A stretch of DNA of 59,024 nt, taken from assembly GCF_011516925.1 (NCBI RefSeq), contig NZ_WOTG01000012.1, positions 1 to 59,024 on the forward strand. Direction: 5' to 3'. The notes under the pieces are model-generated. The model saw only the letters and a list, made by a program, of their open reading frames with translations, was not told the DNA's origin and ran no database searches. The translations under genes were made by a program, and so were the position numbers. The DNA is from Acetobacter fabarum (lineage in GTDB: Bacteria > Pseudomonadota > Alphaproteobacteria > Acetobacterales > Acetobacteraceae). Below, one piece after another: positions 8,419 through 18,111 of this stretch (its first letter is position 1; every line of letters begins with the position of its first letter).

Positions 8419-11400
8419 GTGGCAAAAAGCACGCGTCAATCTGTATTTGAAGGGATGGAGTTGCTCCCGGCAGCATTAATCCCCTTCGTCGAAAAGAGGT
8501 TAGAAACCTCCCTCAAAGGATACTGGCAGGTCCAGGTTCTTGAAAAACTGCCGAACCTGCGCCCCAGCAGCAATGGTGAGATTGGTTGGGATCAGGCCGC
8601 GCTGTTCAATGCGATGGACCGGTTTTGGAGCGAAGCATTCAAGGCGGTCCTTGGCCGCGCCGAACGCTCGTTGGTCAACGAGCTGGGTGATGTCCGCAAC
8701 AAGCTCTCGCATAACGAGACCTTCACGTACGATGATGCCGAACGTGCGCTCGATTCCATGCGCCGCCTGATGGAGGCGATCAGCGCTGGGGAGGCGGCGG
8801 AGCAACTCGGCAAGATGCGTGACACGATCCTGCGCACAAAGTTCACCGAGCTTCAGCGCAATGAGGAACGACGGAAAACCCAGCGCCTCGACATTTCGGT
8901 TGAGACTGTGGCAGGGCTTTTGCCATGGCGTGAGGTGGTCGAGCCACATCAGGATGTCGCTACTGGCGAGTTCCAGCAAGCCGAGTTCGCCGCCGACCTT
9001 GCCAAAGTATATTCAGGCAGCGCACCGGCTGAGTATCGCGATCCGAAGCAGTTTTTCAGCCGGACCTATCTGACCGAAGGTCTTAGCGCGCTTCTAATTG
9101 GAGCGGCTCGGCGGCTCTCAGGTACCGGCGGCGATCCGGTCGTCGAACTGCAGACGAATTTCGGCGGCGGTAAGACGCACTCAATGCTAGCGCTCTACCA
9201 CATGGCCGGCCCGATCCCGGCCCATGATTTGTCTGGGCTCGACCAGTTGCTGGACAAGCAGGGGTTGAGCGTTCCGAAAGACATCAAACGCGCTGTGCTC
9301 GTCGGCACATCGCGCGGGCCGCAGGATGTTCTCAATGCCGAAGGTGGTCGTAAGATCCGTACAACTTGGGGCGAACTGGCATGGCAGCTTGGCGGGCCGG
9401 ACGGTTTCGACATGGTCGCCGAGAACGATGCGAGCGGTATCGCGCCGGGGTCGAACCTGCTTGAGGCGCTATTCAAGACATATGCACCTTGCCTGATCCT
9501 GATTGACGAATGGGTCGCCTATCTGCGCCAAATTTACAAAGTTGACGGATTGCCGGCTGGCTCGTTCGACGCCAACCTTTCATTTGTCCAGTCGCTGACC
9601 GAGGCAGTCAAAGCCAGCCCCGGTACGCTGCTGGTTGCTTCGTTGCCAGCCTCGCAGATTGAGGTGGGTGGTGAAGGCGGTCAGGAAGCACTGGCGCGTC
9701 TTAAGCAAACCTTTAGTCGAGTGGAATCCTCATGGCGGCCGGCAAGTCAGGAAGAGAGCTACGAGATCGTCCGGCGGCGGCTGTTTAAGGAAATACCTGG
9801 CGATAAGTTTCATCACCGCGACAACACGTTGAAGCAATTTTCCAAACTATATCGCGAAAATACCAACGATTTCCCGCAAGGCTGTGCGGATGAGGACTAC
9901 CGGCGTAAGCTTATAAAAGCCTATCCCATCCATCCCGAATTGTTTGATCAACTCTATACGAGTTGGGGATCTCTGGAAAAATTCCAGCGCACACGCGGTG
10001 TCCTGCGCCTGATGGCGCAAGCCATTCACGAGCTTTGGATGAGCAACGATCCTTCGGTGATGATCATGCCCGGCAGCGTTACGGTTAGTTCGCCGCGCGT
10101 GGAACCGGAGTTGCTGCACTATCTTGATGTGACCTGGCAGTCGATCATCGCTGGCGATGTCGATGGCACGGCATCCACACCATACAAGATTGACCAGTCG
10201 GCACCAAACCTAAACCGTTATTCGGCGACGAGGCGCGTTGCGCGCGCGATCTTCATGGGAACGGCGCCGACGCACCAGCAACAAAATACCGGCCTTGATG
10301 ACAAGCAGATCAATCTGGGGGTCGTGCAGCCAGGCGAGCGTCCGGCGATCTTTGGTGATGCGCTGAGACGACTGACCAACCAGGCCAAGTTTATGCACGC
10401 CGATCTCGGACGCTATTGGTATTCTATGTCTGCCAGCCTCAATCGTATCGCAGCGGACAAAGCGGCGCAGATCGAAACCGCACTCGTCGACGTGACCATC
10501 GACGCGCAACTTGGCAAGTATGTGAACGGGCTTACCGATCGGGGGCATTTCGATGCCGTGCAGGTCGCGCCAGCATCATCGTCTGAAGTCCCTGATGAAG
10601 CGGGCGGAGTGCGTGCCGTCGTGCTGGGCGTCAAGTATCCGCATAATGGACGCGACGGTTCCGAAGCACTCGTCGAGGCAAAGGACATACTTACACAGCG
10701 CGGCAGCATGCCTCGCGTTTATCGCAACATGCTGGTATTCATCGCTGCGGAAAATCGTCAGCTTGAGCATTTGAAAGATGCCGTACGCGCCTTCCTTGCC
10801 TGGGGCGAGATTGTCCGCGATACAGAGCGGCTGAACCTCACTCAAAGCGACAGTGCACTCGCCAAAACAAAGCTTGCCGAAGCCAACGAGACAATGAAGA
10901 CGCGTCTTAAAGAGGCGTGGTGCTATTTACACTATCCTGCTCAGGAGAGTGCACAGGCAGATTGGGAGTGGGTATCCGGCAAAATTCCAGCGCAAGACGG
11001 ATTGCTGACTCGCGCAAGCAAAAAGTTGGTGGCTGAAGAGGGCCTGCTCGTCGAACTGGGACCATCACGTCTTGATCGCGATCTCCAGAAATATATATGG
11101 AACGGAAAGCCGCACCTTTCACTAAAGGATCTGCGGGAATACATTAATCGCTACATCTACCTGCCGCGGCTGAAGAACCAAGAGGTTCTGATTAAAGCCG
11201 TGCAAGCATCCATCAGCGGTATGTTGCCCGGTCCATTCGCTTATGCCGAGCGATGGGACGAGAAGACGGATACATATGTGGGCTTGGCGATCGAGCGGGC
11301 TAGTAATGCTGTCGTGGTCATTGATGGCGATAGCGTCATCGTGAATCCCGACATTGCCGAAGCACACAGACTGGCTTCTGCGCAACCTGAATCGACTGAT

Positions 11401-11712
11401 GGCCCAAAAGAGCCCAGAGGAAAACCACTGGAAGCAGAAGGTGAGCCAGAAGGAACGCCACGCTCGCCTGCTTTAGAGAAAAAGCCTACCCGGTTCATAG
11501 GGGCAGTCATGATCTCGCCAGAACGACCGGCTAGAGACATCCATCAGGTTGTCGAAGCTATTGTCGAGCAACTCACGACACTTCCAGACAGTCAGGTGAA
11601 ACTCAGGCTTGAAATCGAAGCTGAAGTCCCGGGCGGGCTTGATCGCACCAAGGTGAGAACGCTGATCGAGAATGCCAATACTCTTGGTTTCGTGGAAAAA
11701 GCGATCGAATGA
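8419..11712 (+). CDS. DUF499 AAA+-like ATPase with N-terminal Swt1-type HEPN domain (COG1483-like)
   Basis: A 1097-residue protein. I chose GTG 8419 because GAGGGGG lies 8 bases before it and the protein then opens with the HEPN region. Residues about 1-140 carry 'DVRNKLSHNETF' with R93 N94 and H98, the HEPN motif of Swt1-like domains. The DUF499 ATPase follows: Walker A FGGGKTH at 248-254 and Walker B 'LILIDEW' with D363 E364. The C-terminal part is charged, with a proline/glutamate-rich linker near residues 990-1025 and a small domain after it. DUF499 proteins recur with DUF1156 methyltransferases and SNF2 helicases in predicted defence loci. It is the last gene of the operon. Its HEPN may be a second RNase or a structural module. 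Confidence 0.85.
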   Translation: MAKSTRQSVFEGMELLPAALIPFVEKRLETSLKGYWQVQVLEKLPNLRPSSNGEIGWDQAALFNAMDRFWSEAFKAVLGRAERSLVNELGDVRNKLSHNETFTYDDAERALDSMRRLMEAISAGEAAEQLGKMRDTILRTKFTELQRNEERRKTQRLDISVETVAGLLPWREVVEPHQDVATGEFQQAEFAADLAKVYSGSAPAEYRDPKQFFSRTYLTEGLSALLIGAARRLSGTGGDPVVELQTNFGGGKTHSMLALYHMAGPIPAHDLSGLDQLLDKQGLSVPKDIKRAVLVGTSRGPQDVLNAEGGRKIRTTWGELAWQLGGPDGFDMVAENDASGIAPGSNLLEALFKTYAPCLILIDEWVAYLRQIYKVDGLPAGSFDANLSFVQSLTEAVKASPGTLLVASLPASQIEVGGEGGQEALARLKQTFSRVESSWRPASQEESYEIVRRRLFKEIPGDKFHHRDNTLKQFSKLYRENTNDFPQGCADEDYRRKLIKAYPIHPELFDQLYTSWGSLEKFQRTRGVLRLMAQAIHELWMSNDPSVMIMPGSVTVSSPRVEPELLHYLDVTWQSIIAGDVDGTASTPYKIDQSAPNLNRYSATRRVARAIFMGTAPTHQQQNTGLDDKQINLGVVQPGERPAIFGDALRRLTNQAKFMHADLGRYWYSMSASLNRIAADKAAQIETALVDVTIDAQLGKYVNGLTDRGHFDAVQVAPASSSEVPDEAGGVRAVVLGVKYPHNGRDGSEALVEAKDILTQRGSMPRVYRNMLVFIAAENRQLEHLKDAVRAFLAWGEIVRDTERLNLTQSDSALAKTKLAEANETMKTRLKEAWCYLHYPAQESAQADWEWVSGKIPAQDGLLTRASKKLVAEEGLLVELGPSRLDRDLQKYIWNGKPHLSLKDLREYINRYIYLPRLKNQEVLIKAVQASISGMLPGPFAYAERWDEKTDTYVGLAIERASNAVVVIDGDSVIVNPDIAEAHRLASAQPESTDGPKEPRGKPLEAEGEPEGTPRSPALEKKPTRFIGAVMISPERPARDIHQVVEAIVEQLTTLPDSQVKLRLEIEAEVPGGLDRTKVRTLIENANTLGFVEKAIE

Positions 11713-12025
11713 TCGCACAGTCGTTCCGTCAGTCATCAATCAGAAAGAATGAGCTCGCATCAATCAAGGGTGAACCATAATATCAAGCGTGGCAGCGATT
11801 ATCATAGCAGACCAGCGTGAATGATCGCTCTTGTCTTTCTCCAGAACTATGTAGGCTGCATGTTTACAAAACTCAGGTTAGTTTAAAAACAGGCTGAATT
11901 CTTTCAATTTCAGGATAAAATTATAGAAAAATTACCTTTAATCGAAAGAAAATTTGTAATTTGCAGTCTTAAAAATACAACGAGCATTCTGCGATAAGGC
12001 TGTAATTTTCTAAGAGGAGCTTATT
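11713..12025 (+). promoter_or_regulatory. AT-rich leader before the GTPase module
   Basis: A 313-base gap, strongly AT-rich from about 11870 on. No gene is visible. It must hold the promoter of the GTPase operon. A clear Shine-Dalgarno, AAGAGGAGC, sits 7 bases before the ATG at 12026. I see no convincing terminator for the DUF499 gene, so read-through from the upstream defence operon is possible. Confidence 0.4.
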
Positions 12026-14146
12026 ATGTCATCTATACGCTTATCCTTACTCGATAATCTTATACATTCGCTTATGAATGTAATGGGTTCGTGCCATCCT
12101 TATTTGAATGAGGAGGAGTGCGATAATAAACTTAAGCCCGCTATTCGACGTATTCTGCTTCAGAAGGCTTTAGGAGAACGAGCTCTTTTAGCTATTTCGG
12201 GCACGCAAGGGGCAGGTAAGACAACTCTCATTAAAAATCTTTATGGTCTGAGTGATGAAGACGCCAAATGGTTCCAAGCTAACCAAGGCCGGGGGGAGAA
12301 GCATCCTATTCTTATTACGGAGCATTTAGAGGGTCAAATAGAGGGTATTATTAAAATTTTTACCAAGGATGCTGACGGCAATAGGACTCTCAAAGACATC
12401 ACGCTGAGAGAAAAATATAATACGTTAGAGGCTGCACAAGCTGAGTTCTGCCGCGCGGCTGCCGATCGTGATAATAATGCAGGTGAGGTGATGTTAGAAC
12501 TTCGTCTGCCGCCACGATTCAACTTGGGGAAAGATCGTGGATGGGTGTTGCTCCCGGGGTATGAGAAGAGCGACGGAGACAGTCAGTCTTGGCAGGACAC
12601 AATGAGCGCAGTGGCTGCCAATGCGTATGGGGCGGTTATCGTGACGGATGAGAAGCGCCTTGCCGGTGATCAGGCAACACTTATCCGTGACACGAGCATG
12701 AACCACCTAGACGGTATGCGGCCTATCGTGGTGGTTACGAGAACAGAAGATAAAAGCGAGGAAGCTTGTCAGGAGCTACGAGAAAGGGCTTCTAAAATCT
12801 TTAGTATAGAAAGTAACCGTGTCGTGTGTAGTGGGTCGAAAGACGACCCTGCTTATATGAAAAAATGGCAGGACACGTTTAAAGATACAGCGAAAAATTT
12901 TGTTGGGGGAGAAGGGCGCGGGAGCGGCAACGCACGTAGCCTTACGCTTGCTAAGCTTATTAATAGCGACCTACGTACAGCCCTGGCCGGAATTAAGCGA
13001 GATGTAAGCGACCAAGTGTTAATAAATGAGGTTGATGATCCTTCTGAGAAATGGGTCGAAAAGCTCATGGAAACATTTGATGAAGCGGAGAAAAAATTCC
13101 GGCGCCGCTATGAAAGAGATATTCGTAACGCGATCGAGGATAGTGCAGCAGGGGTTCAGGAGGCTGTTCTAAAAAATCTTGCTGATGGCCACGAAGGGAT
13201 GGTTCGTAATGTCGTCAATTTCTTCAGAAGTGATACGAAACAGCTTTTAGAGTTGCAAGATATTGTCAAAAAAAATGTGAATGAAGCTGAGCGGAATAAA
13301 CCGTTAGGGCAGGCAGTCAGCCAGGCTGTACGTGGGAGATTGCGCAGCGTTTTGGGGGGAAGTGCCAATGATATTGGTCGGGGGCTACTCTCCTATGAGA
13401 AAGGTGGTGATCCTGACAAGGAAGGCACTCCCTCTTTTGCTCTAATAACTCTTTATAAGAACGATGAACAGAAGGTCGGGAAAATTGAGGGACTAGAGCA
13501 AGCTGTGGAGGCTCTTCCAGCGTTGGCGACCAATTTTGCACTAGAGCTAAGTCAATTTGAGCCGCTCCAAAAAGAAATTCGCGGTTCTGTTGATGGGTGG
13601 ACAGGTGAACGTAGTGTTTCTTCTATAAATGTGGTGCGGCATATTGCTGATAATTTGGGCGATGCGACTGAACAAGCAACGAATGCGCACAGAATTTTAA
13701 ATGATTTCACAAAAAATCTAGGGACAAAGAGCCCATCTTTTCGAGGGGGATTGTTGGGCGCGATCGTTGGAACTGTGGGGGCAGAGGCTGCGGGCTCTGC
13801 CATATTGGCTGGTGGCCCTTTGACACTTGCTGCTGGGGGTATATTCGCGGCAGGGTATTTGGGAGCACAATTGGTGCAGGACGCAAAAGCTACGGACCGC
13901 GCTAACCGAGTGACAGCGTTGGAAATGTTCGAAGGCTTCAAGCAAAGTCGTTTTGATCTTTATATGGAGAGTTATGCGGAACTAATGGAAACAACGCGTG
14001 AAAATTTTCGTACGCAGTTACAAAAAAGGTATAAAATTTCAAATAAAATTGGAAAAAAAGATCGTGCCTTTCGTAGTGTTGCGATCGCTCAGGAACTGCG
14101 TGAGCAACTGCATGAAGAGTTGAGTACAGACCTTCATGTCGCATGA
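12026..14146 (+). CDS. Dynamin-like P-loop GTPase with C-terminal hydrophobic hairpin
   Basis: A 706-residue protein. The P-loop is GTQGAGKT at 59-66. The expected G3 aspartate is replaced ('VLLPGYE' at 174-180, where DxPG would be), and the G4 position reads 'VVVTRTED' (235-242), so the nucleotide pocket is divergent. Residues 340-480 are helical and charged. Residues about 572-618 are glycine- and alanine-rich and hydrophobic in two runs, suitable for membrane insertion like a dynamin paddle. A basic helical tail follows. First gene of a three-gene module; the next start overlaps its stop by 11 bases. Bacterial dynamins in defence (LeoABC/Eleos) remodel or breach membranes on infection; whether this is a homolog cannot be settled by eye. 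Confidence 0.72.
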   Translation: MSSIRLSLLDNLIHSLMNVMGSCHPYLNEEECDNKLKPAIRRILLQKALGERALLAISGTQGAGKTTLIKNLYGLSDEDAKWFQANQGRGEKHPILITEHLEGQIEGIIKIFTKDADGNRTLKDITLREKYNTLEAAQAEFCRAAADRDNNAGEVMLELRLPPRFNLGKDRGWVLLPGYEKSDGDSQSWQDTMSAVAANAYGAVIVTDEKRLAGDQATLIRDTSMNHLDGMRPIVVVTRTEDKSEEACQELRERASKIFSIESNRVVCSGSKDDPAYMKKWQDTFKDTAKNFVGGEGRGSGNARSLTLAKLINSDLRTALAGIKRDVSDQVLINEVDDPSEKWVEKLMETFDEAEKKFRRRYERDIRNAIEDSAAGVQEAVLKNLADGHEGMVRNVVNFFRSDTKQLLELQDIVKKNVNEAERNKPLGQAVSQAVRGRLRSVLGGSANDIGRGLLSYEKGGDPDKEGTPSFALITLYKNDEQKVGKIEGLEQAVEALPALATNFALELSQFEPLQKEIRGSVDGWTGERSVSSINVVRHIADNLGDATEQATNAHRILNDFTKNLGTKSPSFRGGLLGAIVGTVGAEAAGSAILAGGPLTLAAGGIFAAGYLGAQLVQDAKATDRANRVTALEMFEGFKQSRFDLYMESYAELMETTRENFRTQLQKRYKISNKIGKKDRAFRSVAIAQELREQLHEELSTDLHVA

Positions 14147-16142
14147 TGCTTCTTTGAGCTTCGATTGGGCGCATAGAGCGTATGACGCTTATTGCGCAGG
14201 GCTTCCTCTTGAGGTGCGCGAGCAGCTTCGTAAACCGGCGGGGGAGGCTTTTGTCGTTCTCTATGGGCCGACGCAGGTGGGGAAGACAACGCTTATCCTC
14301 ACAATGCTCCAACTTTCCGAAGATGGGCAAGCGCGAGTGGGGAAGACTTTGCGCGGCAAACGGTCGAAAGGCGAATCGTCTACAGCAGTAGCAACGCAAT
14401 ATCGGCGGAGTAAGGATGAAAAATGGTCTCTCTCTTGGCAAGGGAGGCACATAACAGCCTCTTCTGATGAAGGAATGGCCAATGAGCTAGAGCAGTTGCG
14501 CCGTTCAATGATGGAAGGGATGATTGAGGCCTCTGATGATTATTGCACGATTAATATCCCTTTAAGTTATTTCAAACAGCGAGAAGGGGAAAAATTACAG
14601 AAAGTGATTCGCATTCTAGACCTTCCCGGGATTGAGGCTGATAATGCGCAAGAGAAGGAATATGTGCGGGCTATTAGTCGTAAATTTGTTCCGATTGCGA
14701 CGTTGACCCTTCTTGTTTCCAAGGCGGACGATCTCGGCTTCTTTTTTAAGGGGTTGGAGGGCGTTCCAGAAATACAGCATTGGACACACATCCCTAGTCG
14801 TTTTCGTGTTGTTACGACTTATTCTTTCACGCCAGAAACAGTGCGTAAAACAGTCAAAAAGAAGCAGGGGAACATTAAGGCGTATCAGCAAGAGTTGATT
14901 GCTCAGATTGGGACTTTTGGGGCATTGCCTGAAAGAGCCAAAAAGGAGGACCTTTATTATCCCTTGGAATTTGGGACCTCTTGGCAAGAATCTAATCTTA
15001 GGAAAGATACGCCGGCTCTGGATGAAATGATCCAACAAGAGTTTAAGCGCCTCTACGATGATATCGCACAGGCGGATGATCCGCTTAATTATCTTCTTAG
15101 CGTATTGGACAGCCAAGGTTGTGCGGAGGCCTTTTATGAAGAACGCTCTAAAGTGCTTAATGATGAGATAAATACCGTTAGAAAAAAAGTAGAGAGTAGT
15201 AGGAAAATCATAGCGAGTTTCAATGAGAGGTTAAAAGAAGTTAAAAGCCAAGTGAAGCTCTATGAGGAAAAGCTGGGTGCGGTACAGTCTTTATCAAAAA
15301 AAGATGGCCTGATCAGCTTATTTTGGGTGGATTATAAAAAACGCCAAGAACTTGACCAGAAAGCGATGTTTGATCTGCTACAGAAAAAACAATGGTCTGT
15401 TTCTGATCTGAAGAAGTTCACGACACTGCACACGATAGAGAAAAGGGAAGAGAAGCCTGAAGATGAGAAGGCGCTGTTACCTTGGATGATTTTTCAGTAC
15501 AATTCTTGGTTATATGAGTCTCGTGAAATATTTGAATCTGGAAACTCAATAATTGACAAAACATGCGCACATTTTTTTGATGTTCTTCCTTCTGCTGAAG
15601 ACCTTTTGCATGATGGGAGATTGTTTATTTTAAATAATTTCCAAGATTTTATGAATAAATTGGATGAATATTGGATAAATTCTTATTGGTCCGATGAAAG
15701 CTATCAACAAGATTGCCGCATGTTCATGTCTGCTTACAGAAATTCTGCGGCTAAGCTTAAGGAAATTATTCGTCAAGCTCTGGATGTAGAGCAAAAGCGT
15801 TTTGAGGAAAAAATTCGAAAAAGGAAGGATCACACAGAGAGTGATGTGAGGATACTTGGGATACAGAATTCTAAGAGGGAGTTGGAACTAGCATTATTAC
15901 AGCAGCAGTTTGAGGAGAGTCTGGCACAGAAAAAGCAGATTGACGCTGAATGGGTGGAGACGAAAGAAAAAACGGATAATATGCATTCTTTCTTTCTGAA
16001 TGAATATTTCAAAGCGGTGAGTAGTGCTTATGAGACGGTTTATACGGCCGAAGGAGCAGGAATGTCTTTGCTGAGTCTGTGCTACGCTCAGAATCTAAAA
16101 TACAGTCGTTCTGTTATTGAAGAAAAACTATTTCATCAATAG
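14136..16142 (+). CDS. Second GTPase of the module, with long coiled coils
   Basis: A 668-residue protein. P-loop GPTQVGKT at 44-51, G3 motif DLPG at 162-165 and G4-like SKAD at 195-198 make it a plausible active GTPase, unlike the divergent first protein. From about residue 345 to 400 and 545 to 625 it is predicted coiled coil (repeated E/K/L heptads), with an aromatic-rich stretch between. No membrane segment seen. It overlaps the upstream GTPase gene by 11 bases, and the third gene starts 33 bases downstream, so all three are one transcript. Pairing of two dynamin-like GTPases as hetero-oligomers is known for other bacterial dynamins; that these two pair is inference. Base composition is much lower in GC than the flanking genes. 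Confidence 0.72.
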   Translation: MSHDASLSFDWAHRAYDAYCAGLPLEVREQLRKPAGEAFVVLYGPTQVGKTTLILTMLQLSEDGQARVGKTLRGKRSKGESSTAVATQYRRSKDEKWSLSWQGRHITASSDEGMANELEQLRRSMMEGMIEASDDYCTINIPLSYFKQREGEKLQKVIRILDLPGIEADNAQEKEYVRAISRKFVPIATLTLLVSKADDLGFFFKGLEGVPEIQHWTHIPSRFRVVTTYSFTPETVRKTVKKKQGNIKAYQQELIAQIGTFGALPERAKKEDLYYPLEFGTSWQESNLRKDTPALDEMIQQEFKRLYDDIAQADDPLNYLLSVLDSQGCAEAFYEERSKVLNDEINTVRKKVESSRKIIASFNERLKEVKSQVKLYEEKLGAVQSLSKKDGLISLFWVDYKKRQELDQKAMFDLLQKKQWSVSDLKKFTTLHTIEKREEKPEDEKALLPWMIFQYNSWLYESREIFESGNSIIDKTCAHFFDVLPSAEDLLHDGRLFILNNFQDFMNKLDEYWINSYWSDESYQQDCRMFMSAYRNSAAKLKEIIRQALDVEQKRFEEKIRKRKDHTESDVRILGIQNSKRELELALLQQQFEESLAQKKQIDAEWVETKEKTDNMHSFFLNEYFKAVSSAYETVYTAEGAGMSLLSLCYAQNLKYSRSVIEEKLFHQ

Positions 16143-16175
16143 TTGTTAAGATTATTTCTAACAAAAGAGGCAATC

Positions 16176-17258
16176 ATGCTGCAGCCTAAAAAATTCCCTT
16201 CAAATAATGATATTGAGAAAAAAGAGCAGGAAATTGAAGCTCTCCTAAAAAAAGTATTACGGAGCCCTATTGGGGAATATAAAGATGAGCGGGAAAAATT
16301 AGAAAGAATTTTTAATAAAATACAAGAAATTTCGACGGTATTTGGTGATCGTCTAAGTGCTGTACCTGATACGGTTCAGAGTGCTGTAGAAAAATTACGA
16401 AATTACATTGAGGACTCACTTGAGGATTCTGTCGAGGAGTTAGAAAAAAAAGTTGATAGTCTTCATGACGCTAAAATAGTCATTTTAGAGAAATACTTGA
16501 ATCAATTTGATGAGTATGTACAAAAAACTCCTGATCAAATAAAGAAGATTACTCATGAGTTAAAAGAAGATGTTGACACTCTTGTTGCTGAAAAAACGAT
16601 GTTGCTTTCAGGTCAAATAGACCGTTTGCCTCACACTCATAAGGCTATGGAAGCCAGAATACAGGTTCTTTTTGAAGCTTTGGAAAGAGATTTGCATAAG
16701 CTAGCAGAGAAAAGGCAACAAAAACATTTGGAGATGCTAACGTCATTTGATCAGTGTTTGCAGAGTAATAAAGACCTTTCTTCAAAAGTAACCTGCGAGG
16801 TTGAGAAGATTCCAGAGGTTGTTGCGCAACGATTTAAAGAGGTGGTTGATGAATGCCAAAGTTATCTTAAAAACTTCATTAATCGGCATATTGATCAGGT
16901 GGAGGAGAATAATCGCCAAACGGCCGAGATACAAGAGAAAATTAAGATAGATTTGCAAAGCAATTCTAAAATTATTCAAGAAGTATTGGATAATCAATTA
17001 AATTTATTGATGTCTTCGTCAAAAAAGTTACAGTATTATTTTGATGATATCAAGAATGGTGAGAAATTAATTTTGTCCAATTTGCAAATATCAGGGAGAA
17101 ATGCTGAGAAAGAACTTTTAATATTAAAAAATGAACTTGCGGGCGTACATCGTAATGCTCAATCGCATAAAATGGTTTTGATGGTTTTATTAATTATCAC
17201 ACTTTTTGTGGCCTGTGGAAATGGGGTATTGGAAGTAGTGGAACTGCTTCAGCATTGA
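16176..17258 (+). CDS. Tail-anchored coiled-coil protein of the GTPase module
   Basis: A 360-residue protein starting at ATG 16176 (AAAGAGG Shine-Dalgarno; an in-frame TTG at 16143 gives 11 more residues but lacks a ribosome site). Nearly the whole chain is charged helix with heptad pattern. The last about 30 residues hold one hydrophobic segment (VLMVLLIITLFVACGNGVLE), so the protein is probably anchored in the inner membrane by its C-terminus with the rod in the cytosol. No catalytic motif is visible. It resembles DUF-type 'apolipoprotein A/E-like' rods only in style. As the third gene it may recruit the two GTPases to the membrane. It is the most AT-rich gene in the window. Confidence 0.7.
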   Translation: MLQPKKFPSNNDIEKKEQEIEALLKKVLRSPIGEYKDEREKLERIFNKIQEISTVFGDRLSAVPDTVQSAVEKLRNYIEDSLEDSVEELEKKVDSLHDAKIVILEKYLNQFDEYVQKTPDQIKKITHELKEDVDTLVAEKTMLLSGQIDRLPHTHKAMEARIQVLFEALERDLHKLAEKRQQKHLEMLTSFDQCLQSNKDLSSKVTCEVEKIPEVVAQRFKEVVDECQSYLKNFINRHIDQVEENNRQTAEIQEKIKIDLQSNSKIIQEVLDNQLNLLMSSSKKLQYYFDDIKNGEKLILSNLQISGRNAEKELLILKNELAGVHRNAQSHKMVLMVLLIITLFVACGNGVLEVVELLQH

Positions 17259-17331
17259 GTGAAAATAAGGCACTCACTCCGTAATTACCCATCCCCTTGC
17301 GAGGAGGGGGAATTTCTGAATCCATGCGGGG

Positions 17332-17963
17332 ATGGATCGCGGTGATTTGCAGCAGCTCAGCAAAGAGCAATTGATCGAGTTGGCGCTGCGGCCTCAGCGT
17401 CCGGCGAAGACCTCGCATACGTCGTCCATGCCCCATCCACCGACAAGAAGGAAAAGCGGGAAAACGCGCGTCTGCGCGGGATGTTCTGCGATGCGTTCGG
17501 GCTCGATGTGAGCGAGGGCGTGTTGATGAACATATTCCTCCGTTCTCACGCCCGGTTCGGGCACGAGGCTTCGAAGGCCCGGGCGATCCTGCGCTGCGCC
17601 CGCGTCGTCGCCAGCAACGAGACCGGCGTTCGCATCGAAGGGACGAATGCCTACCATTGGGTCTTCCATTGTGCGGACGGGGTCGTGCATCAGCCCGACC
17701 CGTCTCGCGCGGCTCGTGTCGTGAACGACATGATGGGCAGCCATGTGCCAGCGGTCTGGATTTCGGATCGCTATGCGGCGCAGCAGAAGCACGGCGAGCG
17801 GCATCAGACGTGTCTGGCGCACCTGGCCCGCGACACGGCTTTCGCCCACGAGCACGGTTCGGACGCTCTGCCTTTCCGGTTCAGGCTCTGGCTGGGAAGG
17901 GCGTTCGATCTCGCCCGGGGCATCACAAACCGTAAGCGTGAGCGCCTCCCCACTCTTGCGTGA
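17332..17963 (+). pseudogene. IS66-family transposase (TnpC), internally deleted and truncated
   Basis: The first frame from ATG 17332 reads 'LSKEQLIELALRPQRPAKTS', the usual IS66 TnpC start. After about 50 codons the match continues in another frame with 'DAFGLDVSEGVLMNIFLRSH' and 'ETGVRIEGTNAYHWVFHCAD', then 'WISDRYAAQQKHGERHQTC'. The zinc-ribbon and leucine-zipper middle part is missing at the join near 17470-17485, and the C-terminal third is absent after about 17930. The first catalytic aspartate of the family ('SDET') reads asparagine here ('SNET'). It marks the junction between the AT-rich GTPase module and the GC-rich ICE backbone. Confidence 0.85.
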
Positions 17964-18111
17964 GACGGCGATGACCGGTTCATTTCTTCCAACCTTCGGG
18001 AGCAGATCAGTCTCGGTGTAGCAGTCAGAGTCAGAGGGCTGCGCGGATTTTCGTGACGGGTTGAGAGGGTAGGAGAGAGTCTCCTGTCCGCCTGTCATGG
18101 AGTTTTTCGCC

